The notes under the pieces are model-generated. The model was not told the origin of the DNA, did not search any database, and was given only the letters and a program-made list of their open reading frames with translations. This document shows, piece after piece, positions 6,356 through 12,144 of a stretch of DNA of 14,892 nt; positions within the stretch are counted from its first letter, which is position 1; every line of letters starts with the position of its first letter. The translations under genes and the position numbers were made by a program. Source of the DNA: an uncultured Sphingobacteriales bacterium (GTDB lineage: Bacteria; Bacteroidota; Bacteroidia; Chitinophagales; Chitinophagaceae); the NCBI GenBank assembly GCA_946887085.1, contig CAMPKG010000039.1, positions 1-14,892 on the forward strand. The letters run 5' to 3'.

Positions 6356-6982
6356 ATGGACAGGATCAAACTGGCACCGGCAGTGTTCGATAAAAATGCG
6401 CTCACCTACCAGGAGAAGTTCATGGATACCAGCACGTATCACGATGGCTTCGATCTGGCACTCAGCAAACTTTCACCAAATGCTGAGATACTAGATGTAG
6501 CCTGCGGTCCCGGTAATATCAGCGCCTATCTGCTCGGCAAACGCCCTGACTTGAATATTCTCGGCATCGACTTGTCAACTGTAATGCTGGAACTGGCCGA
6601 GCAGAATTGTCCTTCGGCAAAGTTTCAGTTGATGGACATCCGCGAGATCAGAAAGCTCAACAAGGTATTTGACGCTGTGATATGTGGTTTTGGCTTTCCG
6701 TACTTGTCTAAAGAAGAGGCGGTGCAGTTTATCACAGACGCGGCAACGATTTTGAATGATACCGGCGTGCTTTACCTGAGCACCATGGAGGATGATTACA
6801 ACAACTCCGGAATACAAACGGCATCTTCGGGAGATAAAGTGTTCATGTATTACCACGAAGCAGGTTATCTGACCGAAGCATTGAAAGCCAATAAGCTGCA
6901 GCTGATAGAAACCTACCGCAAACATTATGAGTACAACGGCAAGCCAACGACCGACCTGGTATTGATAGCAACCAAAAGCTAA
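6356..6982 (+). CDS. Class I SAM-dependent methyltransferase, substrate unknown
   Basis: The 208-residue protein has the Rossmann-type methyltransferase core: motif I EILDVACGPGNISAYLL at about 44-60, the acidic end of strand 2 in LGIDLSTVMLELAEQN (about 69-84), motif III-like FQLMDIREI and the strand-4 segment FDAVICGFGFPYLS at about 104-117. After the core, STMEDDYNNSG and the C-terminal YEYNGKPTTDLVLIATKS complete a Methyltransf_11/25-like fold. It is cytoplasmic, with no added domain that would reveal the substrate. It is transcribed divergently from clpP and 57 nt before a membrane protein gene that has its own promoter-like box. Confidence 0.88.
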   Translation: MDRIKLAPAVFDKNALTYQEKFMDTSTYHDGFDLALSKLSPNAEILDVACGPGNISAYLLGKRPDLNILGIDLSTVMLELAEQNCPSAKFQLMDIREIRKLNKVFDAVICGFGFPYLSKEEAVQFITDAATILNDTGVLYLSTMEDDYNNSGIQTASSGDKVFMYYHEAGYLTEALKANKLQLIETYRKHYEYNGKPTTDLVLIATKS

Positions 6983-6986
6983 TCTC

Positions 6987-7017
6987 TTGCGAGCCTTTCA
7001 TACAGTTGTTATCTTTA
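6987..7017 (+). promoter_or_regulatory. Probable promoter of the 7040 membrane protein gene
   Basis: TTG (6987-6989) is followed after 20 nt by TATCTTTA (7010-7017), one base from the TAnnTTTG consensus. Transcription would start near 7022, giving a leader of about 17 nt before the ATG at 7040. Confidence 0.45.
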
Positions 7018-7039
7018 AGTAAGCCAAATCCCACACTGC

Positions 7040-7744
7040 ATGAAAGAGCTAGCCAAAGAAGTCATGAACTCGGTACCGCAGTACCTCATCAACTTTTCGA
7101 AGATGTTTGGTTCGCCCCGACAATTTCCCATACAACAATTGCCGGCAGATGAACAAGGGAACAAAGAATCGCTTACAAACGCTTTGAAATTCGGACTGAT
7201 CTCGTTGGTGCTGATTGTGCTGCTTAATTATTACAGGCTCGATAAAGAAGTAGTCGAAAATATTTATAGTGAACTGGCTGCTGTAAGCATGGCGATCATT
7301 CTGGTCATTTGCTTGTCCACATTGTGTATCTATTTATCCTGGTGCATTTTTGGAAGCAAACGTAAATTCATTGATTACCTGATCATCAACTCCTATAGTT
7401 TCGGCGTGATCTTCGTGATCTATTTCGTTTCCATAATTATTTCCGACGGCTATCTGAGAGCAAATGACCCCGTTGCTTTTGCAAATGAAATTGCAGCCCG
7501 CCGCGCGGGCATTCCTTTCGACGAATCAAGATTCGTTAATCCACATATCCTGTCTGCATATTTTATTACAGTCGCCGGTGGGCTGTTCGTATTCATCTGG
7601 GGATGTATAAGTTGGGGTGCATACCGCCGTATGAACGGCGCAAACTGGTTCCGCGCGCTTCTGGCTTTCCTGGTCGCTTTCGCGTTTGGTTCATTTGCGG
7701 CGTGGTTTACGCGGATGCTACTTATAGGAATGGGTGCGCTATAA
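7040..7744 (+). CDS. Five-helix inner membrane protein, Yip1-like topology, function unknown
   Basis: The 234-residue product starts with a soluble amphipathic section (residues 1-45, including the segment FGSPRQFPIQ) and then has about five transmembrane helices: roughly 48-65, 80-103, 112-135, 172-195 and 205-228. A short polar loop with many charged residues (136-170) lies between helices 3 and 4. An N-terminal tail plus five helices resembles Yip1/YIF1-type bacterial membrane proteins, but I see no decisive motif and make no firm family call. It sits between a methyltransferase and signal peptidase I on the same strand; the 87-nt gap to lepB contains a direct repeat of AATATGCT (7771-7778 and 7784-7791). 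Confidence 0.75.
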   Translation: MKELAKEVMNSVPQYLINFSKMFGSPRQFPIQQLPADEQGNKESLTNALKFGLISLVLIVLLNYYRLDKEVVENIYSELAAVSMAIILVICLSTLCIYLSWCIFGSKRKFIDYLIINSYSFGVIFVIYFVSIIISDGYLRANDPVAFANEIAARRAGIPFDESRFVNPHILSAYFITVAGGLFVFIWGCISWGAYRRMNGANWFRALLAFLVAFAFGSFAAWFTRMLLIGMGAL

Positions 7745-7831
7745 AGCGACTGTTAAACATAATCTAAAGTAATATGCTTTAAGAATATGCTAACAATGCA
7801 GATATAATCTTTACGCCCTAAACGCACCTGT

Positions 7832-9022
7832 ATGTTCTTCCGCAAAGACAAAAAAACAGCTGAGCAAAAACCTTTACCTGCATGGCGCCAGTGGTTCAAT
7901 GCCCTCGTATTTGCCGTGATAGTAGCAACGCCTTTCCGCATGTTCATCTTCGAAGCCTATGCTATACCTACCGGATCTATGGAAGGCACACTGCTGATAG
8001 GCGACCGGCTGTATGTAAGCAAGATGGCCTATGGAGCGCGCATACCGATGACGCCTGTTGCCATACCGCTGGTGCATAACGAAATGCCTTTGGTTGGCGG
8101 TAAGTCGTACACCGATGCCGTGCAATGGAAATACCGCAGGCTGCCGGGTTTTGGTAAAGTAGAGCGCAACGATATAGTGGTGTTCAACGGGCCGGAAGGG
8201 GATACTGCTTTAAAAGAGCAACCAGATATCAACTATTACCAGGCTTGTCGTGCTATGGGCCGCGATGCTGTGCTGGCTAACTATACTATTGTCACCCATC
8301 CCGTAGATAAAAAAGAGAACCTCGTGAAAAGGTGCGTAGGCCTGCCCGGCGATGTACTGGAGATGAGGAATGCACAACTGTACGTGAATGGCAAACTGGA
8401 AAAATTATATCCGTATGCAAAGCACCACTATATAGTAACTACCAATGGCAACCGCCCCGCTGTGGACGAGGACATGGAAATGAAACAGCCGATCAGCAAC
8501 AACACTTATCTCTACAACTTAAGCAACGAAGAAGTGGCGCAAATGCGCAAAGCACCCAACGTAATATCTGCAAAGCTGTACACAAAATATGCAGCAGGTG
8601 TTGCACCCGAAGCGCCACAGGAATTTATATTTCCGCTCGACCCGCAGCATTTCAACTGGAATGCAGATAACATGGGGCCGCTCAAGGTACCTAAAGCAGG
8701 CGCTACCGTACACCTTACGCCGCAGAATATTGCGCTCTACCGCCGCATCATTGCCAACTACGAAGGCAATAAGCTGGAAGAGCGCGCAGGCAGGATCTTC
8801 ATCAACGGTAAAGAAGCAAATGCCTATACCTTTAAAATGGACTACTACTGGATGATGGGTGACAACCGCCACGAATCGCTCGACTCACGCTATTGGGGCT
8901 TTGTACCCGAAGACCATATTGTGGGCCAACCCAAACTCGTTTGGCTAAGCTTCGGCGAAGGCGGCCTCACCGACATGCGCTGGGACAGGCTGATGCGTGG
9001 GATAGAGGCGTTAGAGAAATAA
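7832..9022 (+). CDS. lepB: Signal peptidase I (S26 family)
   Basis: This enzyme cleaves signal peptides from exported proteins at the periplasmic face of the inner membrane. The order of boxes is complete: one transmembrane helix (about 22-40), box B with the nucleophile Ser49 in AIPTGSMEGTL, box D with the general base Lys166 in LVKRCVGLPGD, and box E MMGDNRHESLDSRYWGFVP around 341-359. At 396 residues it is longer than E. coli LepB (324). About 117 residues separate Ser and Lys and about 169 separate boxes D and E, so both periplasmic insertions are enlarged, as is usual in Bacteroidota. The start codon gives a short cytoplasmic tail before the helix; no Shine-Dalgarno is seen. Confidence 0.95.
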   Translation: MFFRKDKKTAEQKPLPAWRQWFNALVFAVIVATPFRMFIFEAYAIPTGSMEGTLLIGDRLYVSKMAYGARIPMTPVAIPLVHNEMPLVGGKSYTDAVQWKYRRLPGFGKVERNDIVVFNGPEGDTALKEQPDINYYQACRAMGRDAVLANYTIVTHPVDKKENLVKRCVGLPGDVLEMRNAQLYVNGKLEKLYPYAKHHYIVTTNGNRPAVDEDMEMKQPISNNTYLYNLSNEEVAQMRKAPNVISAKLYTKYAAGVAPEAPQEFIFPLDPQHFNWNADNMGPLKVPKAGATVHLTPQNIALYRRIIANYEGNKLEERAGRIFINGKEANAYTFKMDYYWMMGDNRHESLDSRYWGFVPEDHIVGQPKLVWLSFGEGGLTDMRWDRLMRGIEALEK

Positions 9023-9026
9023 GAAT

Positions 9027-9200
9027 AAGCTTCCCCTCTGGAGAGCCATGCAATTGAAAGGGTAATCAACTTGTGGCGGGGGCGTGCGGATAGAGTGTGC
9101 GCAAGCGGGGTGTGTCAAGATAACATGACCCACTTCAACCATACTCATCTTTCCCCCTTGCGAGCCACCCACCCCTACACCCCTCCAATGGAGGGGAAGT
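9027..9200. repeat. Intergenic repeat with inverted AAGCTTCCCCTC-type ends
   Basis: The left end CTTCCCCTCTGGAG (9030-9043) and the right end CTCCAATGGAGGGGAAG (9183-9199) are inverted relatives of each other. The right end itself forms a 7-bp hairpin, CCCCTCC-AAT-GGAGGGG (9180-9196). Between them are G-rich (about 9075-9115) and then C-rich (9152-9182) blocks that could fold together. From memory, palindromic elements of this look are scattered between genes in Chitinophagaceae-type genomes; I could not search for copies. It contains no gene. Its right end abuts the broken mrr gene. Confidence 0.6.
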
Positions 9201-9221
9201 GTAATTCCAACATCACGGAGA

Positions 9222-9485
9222 ATGGGTATTAATCAAACGGTTGGCAGGCCAGATATTCAATCTTTTGTCGGTGCCCAGGATGGGCAAAGGGCAACAAAAG
9301 GTATTTTTATTACTACTTCTAAATTTGCTGAAACCGCCAGAGAATATGTCAAGACTATTACGAAAAAGGTGATACTAATAGACGGCGAGCAACTCGCCGA
9401 ATTTATGATCGACTACGGACTTGTAGTATCCACTTCTACCATTTATGAGGTAAAAAGAATTGATAGCGACTATTTCGGAGAATAA
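9222..9485 (+). pseudogene. mrr: 3' remnant of an Mrr-type restriction endonuclease
   Basis: The 87 codons match the C-terminal part of the Mrr catalytic domain: TVGRPDIQSFVGAQDG, then KGIFITTSKFAETAREYV, KKVILIDGEQLAEFMIDYG and the end YEVKRIDSDYFGE. Complete Mrr proteins are about 300 residues, with an N-terminal winged-helix domain and an active site (D followed by Q-x-K) that comes before the VGRP segment. Both are missing here. Reading upstream in frame gives TPLQWRGSVIPTSRR out of the repeat region and no Mrr sequence, so the gene was cut by a deletion or insertion whose edge is the intergenic repeat. The fragment cannot be an active nuclease. Intact, it would have cut methylated DNA in type IV style (family knowledge). 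Confidence 0.85.
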
Positions 9486-9497
9486 ATATCATATTTT

Positions 9498-9641
9498 GTA
9501 GTATATTTGCGGAGATAATTCCACCAACGACCCCCGGAATTATCCAGTTGCCTGACACATAAAAACGCTCCAAACAAGGGGAATTAAAAAACTGCTCATT
9601 TCCGGCAACCTGACGCACGGTAGGCAGTCCATAACAAATTC
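9498..9641 (+). ncRNA. Twin element copy 1: candidate small RNA or micropeptide gene
   Basis: TGTAGTATATTTG (9497-9509) includes a perfect TAnnTTTG box. Four bases on, GATAATTCC (9514-9522) and GGAATTATC (9536-9544) form a perfect 9-bp stem with a 13-nt loop, right where the transcript should begin. Blocks TGACAC (9553-9558) and ATAACAAATTC (9631-9641) follow. All of these recur in copy 2 (11131-11277) in the same order, and the last two blocks are exactly 72 nt apart in both. The segment between TGACAC and the end is open for 36 codons (9559-9669) but starts with ATA. No known RNA family is recognised. A plus-strand transcript could end at the hairpin 9679-9697. Confidence 0.5.
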
Positions 9642-9668
9642 GCCGCCTCAGAACTTCGATAAAACCTA

Positions 9669-9697
9669 ATAAAAAGAAGTCCTGCCAACGGCGGGAC
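9669..9697 (-). terminator. Terminator of the tandem unknown-protein operon, possibly bidirectional
   Basis: On the minus strand GTCCCGCC-GTT-GGCAGGAC forms an 8-bp stem (one G-U), followed at once by TTCTTTTTATT. It sits 30 nt past the stop of the 9727-10344 gene. On the plus strand the same stem is followed, after 6 nt, by TTTTTT (9704-9709), so it could also end a transcript of twin element copy 1. Confidence 0.75.
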
Positions 9698-9726
9698 CTG
9701 CACATTTTTTAACCTTTAAGTCAGTC

Positions 9727-10344
9727 CTACTGGTACACAATATTCTCCAGCGAAAACTGGAAAGGGGTCGCACCCGCTCCCGGGCCGCCGCCGGTCATGA
9801 CAATATCTGCACTGGCAATACCATTCAGTGATAGCTCAGTATTTATCTCAGAGACTATGGCAGCGGGCATGATCTCGCCCTGCTGCACCTCTGACACCGC
9901 TCCTATGAACAGCGCCGGTTCAAAACGGAATACAGCTTTCTGCTGAGGCGCTATGCTGGTTTTTGTGGCCAGCAGCCTGCCTGCTTTATACAGGTTGGCA
10001 TTGATAGATCCGTGTGCGAGATCATTGCGCAGCGCTATCTCGTTGGGGCTGCCCGGCGCCGGCGCCATCTGCAGCACGTCGCCGGATGCGGTCAGCACCA
10101 TATGGAACAGCTGGCCATTTTCTGCGGACAGCTCTGGTGTATAATTCCCGTACGGATCGGAGGCACTTATTGTAGTAGCTATTGGATAGGTAAAAGGATG
10201 ATGGTCGCCAAAACCGCAGTTTTGTATCACAGTCCAGGCCACGGCTTCCCCGGCTGAGGGCGCTGTGTTTTTCTGGAAGATGACGACCTCGGTATTATTT
10301 GCGTCGTTAGACTTATTGATGAAGTTGAGTTTGATGTCTTTCAT
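9727..10344 (-). CDS. Unknown beta-rich protein, downstream tandem paralogue
   Basis: I do not recognise the family. The 205 residues align along the full length with the neighbour at 10376-10996, with one gap and about 54% identity by hand count. Shared blocks are INKSND and VIFQKN near the start, INA-x2-YK and QKAVF in the middle, and GIASADIVMTGGG near the end. It is rich in alternating hydrophobic and polar residues (beta), with no signal peptide, membrane helix or obvious catalytic motif; it has one Cys (residue 43). The frame is open 26 codons further upstream, but I place the start at 10344 because MKDIKL aligns with MTDIKL of the paralogue and the longer form would overlap its 3' end. 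The gap to the upstream paralogue is 31 nt, so the two are co-transcribed. Confidence 0.85.
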   Translation of the reverse strand: MKDIKLNFINKSNDANNTEVVIFQKNTAPSAGEAVAWTVIQNCGFGDHHPFTYPIATTISASDPYGNYTPELSAENGQLFHMVLTASGDVLQMAPAPGSPNEIALRNDLAHGSINANLYKAGRLLATKTSIAPQQKAVFRFEPALFIGAVSEVQQGEIMPAAIVSEINTELSLNGIASADIVMTGGGPGAGATPFQFSLENIVYQ

Positions 10345-10375
10345 ATTGTCGGGAGTTGTGGGTGAAAAAAACAGG

Positions 10376-10996
10376 TCAGGCCATTTGCACATTTTCCAGG
10401 TTAAAGGCAAAGGGAACGGCATCAGGGCCGGTACCGCCGCCGGTCATCACGATATCTGCACTGGCGATGCCGAGCAGCGAGATCTCCGTGTTGATGTCGG
10501 AAATCACTGCGCTGTCCATTACATCTCCTTCAGCCACTTCAGACACCACGCCAATAAAAATAGTGGGCTTGAACGCGAATACCGCTTTCTGCCCCGGTGC
10601 CACAGTCGTTTTTACAGCCAGCAGCTTGCGGTTTTTATAAATACTGGCATTGATGGCGCCTTGCGGGAGTTGGTTGCTTATCTCTATTTCCTGCGGGGCT
10701 GTTGCCGGCGAACCCATAACAAGGTCGTGCCCGTGCGGCGTCTGAACGACGTTCAGCTGTTGCCCTGGTTTTACGGCCTTCAGCGGAGATTGGTTGCCAT
10801 CGTTGTCGGAGGCGCCTGCCGCCCAGGTTGCCGGGTAGGTGAAGGAATGGCTCCAGCCCTGCCCGAGGTTTTTGACAACCTGCCACGCCACAGCCAGCTC
10901 TTCGAAATCGGTTGCCACATTTTTCTGAAAGATGACGATCTCTGAATTATTCACGTCGTTCGACTTGTTGATAAGGGTGAGTTTGATGTCTGTCAT
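10376..10996 (-). CDS. Unknown beta-rich protein, upstream tandem paralogue
   Basis: This 206-residue protein is the first gene of a two-gene minus-strand unit and has the same architecture as its downstream copy. Conservation is strongest at both ends (DIKL-x2-INKSND at 3-14 and the GIASADIVMTGGG segment near 178-190) and weakest at about 28-105, which could be the variable, ligand-facing part. It contains no cysteine, signal peptide or transmembrane helix, so it is either cytoplasmic or leaves by a route not visible here. The family is unknown to me; an inclusion, surface or secreted-effector protein cannot be told apart from sequence alone. Twin element copy 2 lies about 135 nt upstream on the opposite strand. 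Confidence 0.87.
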   Translation of the reverse strand: MTDIKLTLINKSNDVNNSEIVIFQKNVATDFEELAVAWQVVKNLGQGWSHSFTYPATWAAGASDNDGNQSPLKAVKPGQQLNVVQTPHGHDLVMGSPATAPQEIEISNQLPQGAINASIYKNRKLLAVKTTVAPGQKAVFAFKPTIFIGVVSEVAEGDVMDSAVISDINTEISLLGIASADIVMTGGGTGPDAVPFAFNLENVQMA

Positions 10997-11130
10997 TGTT
11001 GTGTGTTTTTGGTGAAGAAGATGGTCTGCAAGTTAATTGAATATGATGGATGCCGTTACCGTGTTTTAACGGTTTTTTCCGCTGGCACGTTGGGAGGTAT
11101 TGCCGTGTTTATTTTTCTGAATGATAAAAA
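10997..11130. other. Upstream region of the tandem unknown-protein genes
   Basis: No gene here. On the minus strand TAACTTGC (11028-11035) resembles but does not match TAnnTTTG, so the operon promoter is not resolved. On the plus strand CCGTTA (11053-11058) and TAACGG (11067-11072) form a 6-bp stem followed by TTTTTT (11073-11078), a terminator-like structure with no gene before it on that strand. Confidence 0.35.
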
Positions 11131-11277
11131 TGTAGTATATTTGACATAGATAATTCTATGCCCAAAATCCGGGATTATCCAAGCTCTTTGACACTATGAA
11201 AACCGCAGATCAACCGAATTTTAATTGTTGAAAAATTGAAAAACACCCTTTCTTCGACAACAATCTATAACAAATTC
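11131..11277 (+). ncRNA. Twin element copy 2: candidate small RNA or micropeptide gene
   Basis: TGTAGTATATTTG (11131-11143) is identical to copy 1. GATAATTCT (11149-11157) and GGGATTATC (11171-11179) pair over 9 bp through two G-U pairs, again with a 13-nt loop. TGACAC (11189-11194) and ATAACAAATTC (11267-11277) complete the match, again 72 nt apart. The stem differs from copy 1 at two positions and still pairs, which favours an RNA structure. Here TGACAC is followed by an ATG (11196) that opens only 11 codons (MKTADQPNFNC). The element reads toward the convergent 11458-12009 gene and is separate from any plus-strand gene. Confidence 0.5.
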
Positions 11278-11441
11278 AACCCGGCGATTCTGTAACAAAA
11301 CGTAACATTTTCTTCCTGAGGAGATAGCGAAAAATTACAATAACTGCTTAACATCGGTTAACATTGACCCCACTTAACACGTTGAAAAACAGCACAAAGC
11401 AAAAAAATCACGCAAGTGACATTCTTATGTGCCGGTTAACA
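11267..11441 (+). repeat. Cluster of seven TAACA motifs in the gene-free stretch
   Basis: The stretch 11278-11457 holds no gene. From the end of twin element copy 2 onward TAACA occurs seven times on the same strand, four of them as TTAACA (11348, 11358, 11374, 11436). The last TTAACA also pairs with TGTTAA (11450-11455) as a hairpin just past the stop of the 11458-12009 gene. The cluster could be protein-binding sites or simple compositional drift. Confidence 0.35.
11401..11419 (-). terminator. Weak terminator after the AhpD-like gene
   Basis: On the minus strand TCAC-TTGC-GTGA forms a 4-bp stem (5 with a G-U pair) followed by seven T (11401-11407). The stem is short, so termination may be partial; the hairpin at 11436-11455, closer to the stop, could assist. 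Confidence 0.45.
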
Positions 11442-11457
11442 GGCAGGAGTTGTTAAG

Positions 11458-12009
11458 TTAGTTACGCCCCGGCAGCTGGCAAAGCATATCGGAGTGTATG
11501 TTGAGGCCGATGTTGGTCATGTTGTACACATGCTCGCTGGCTACGAGGTATACTATCTCGCAGATCTCGCGTTCGGAATAATGCCTGCGTAGCCGCTCGA
11601 AGACCGCAGGGTTTACTTTTTTGTCGCGTGTCAGTTCGGTCACGTAGTCGAGAGCAGAGCGTTCGGCTTCGGAGAACAAGGGACTGTTGTTGTATTTGTC
11701 CAGCGCTTCAAACTTAGCCTCGTTGGCCGCCGATTGCAGGGCAAACCACCTGCCGATGTCTATACAAAACTCGCAGACATTGATGCGTGCCACCTGTGCA
11801 CGGATGAGCAGCATGGTTTCCGCCGGCAGCTTCAGCTTCTGGTCCAGCTGCGCGATCTTGCCATAGAAGTTACCAAAAGCCAGCGGCAGGCGGGCGCTGT
11901 GCACTTTCAACGGCGTCAGCACCTTACCAAAACGGCGGCGGGTAAAATAATATACCAGCTTCATCATCAGGCCGGAAGGCTGTTCGATCGGCAAAAGAAG
12001 TGTATCCAT
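11458..12009 (-). CDS. AhpD/carboxymuconolactone decarboxylase-like protein lacking the motif histidine
   Basis: The 183-residue, mostly helical protein carries the AhpD-type core RAQVARINVCEFCIDIGRW, with the redox CxxC at Cys79 and Cys82. In AhpD and most relatives the motif is CxxCxxxH; here the His position is Gly86, so the proton-relay residue is missing and peroxidase-type chemistry may be altered. The rest fits the family: FSEAERSALDYVTELTRD (about 112-129), then the helix pair REICEIVYLVASEHVYNMTNIGLNI. There is no signal peptide, so it is cytoplasmic. It lies downstream of the M2 peptidase on the same strand but behind that gene's terminator, so it is probably a separate transcript. 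A role in peroxide or thiol stress is an inference. Confidence 0.82.
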   Translation of the reverse strand: MDTLLLPIEQPSGLMMKLVYYFTRRRFGKVLTPLKVHSARLPLAFGNFYGKIAQLDQKLKLPAETMLLIRAQVARINVCEFCIDIGRWFALQSAANEAKFEALDKYNNSPLFSEAERSALDYVTELTRDKKVNPAVFERLRRHYSEREICEIVYLVASEHVYNMTNIGLNIHSDMLCQLPGRN

Positions 12010-12070
12010 ATTATTAGTTGTTTGTTGTACACCCTAATGACGCTGCTACACTTCAAAACCGGACAAACTG

Positions 12071-12102
12071 AGAAAGAAAAAGCCCCGCATAAATGCGAGG
12101 CT
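12071..12102 (-). terminator. Terminator after the M2 peptidase gene
   Basis: On the minus strand AGCCTCGCAT and ATGCGGGGCT form a 10-bp stem (one U-G) with a 2-nt loop, followed by TTTTTCTTTCT. It lies about 45 nt past the peptidase stop and before the AhpD-like gene. Confidence 0.85.
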
Positions 12103-12116
12103 AAAAATGCATTAAG

Positions 12117-12140
12117 CCCCCTTTAGGGGGTTTGGGGGTT
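12117..12140. repeat. Short CCCCCTTTAGGGGG palindrome with a G-rich tail
   Basis: CCCCCTTTAGGGGG (12117-12130) is a 6-bp perfect stem with a TT loop, followed by TTTGGGGGTTGG. It lies in the 3' untranslated region of the peptidase gene, just before its terminator. Elements of this type are scattered between genes in Bacteroidota (recalled, not searched). Confidence 0.55.
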
Positions 12141-12144
12141 GGAG

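Noticed and set aside
9498..9641. CRISPR, retron or 6S RNA as the identity of the twin elements
   Set aside because: There are only two copies 1.6 kb apart and no spacer pattern, reverse transcriptase or cas genes; the 6S-type long bulged hairpin is not evident, and 6S genes are not expected as a nearby pair.
10345..10422. Extended N-terminus for the 9727-10344 protein
   Set aside because: The extra 26 residues have no counterpart in the paralogue and would overlap its 3' end; MKDIKL aligns with MTDIKL.
10265..10945. Long plus-strand open frame (226 codons) across the tandem paralogues
   Set aside because: It is antisense to two genes that conserve each other's protein sequence; its translation is Cys/His/Arg-rich with no coherent domain.
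11053..11078. Plus-strand terminator-like stem followed by six T
   Set aside because: The stem is short and no plus-strand gene or element precedes it; twin element copy 2 starts after it.
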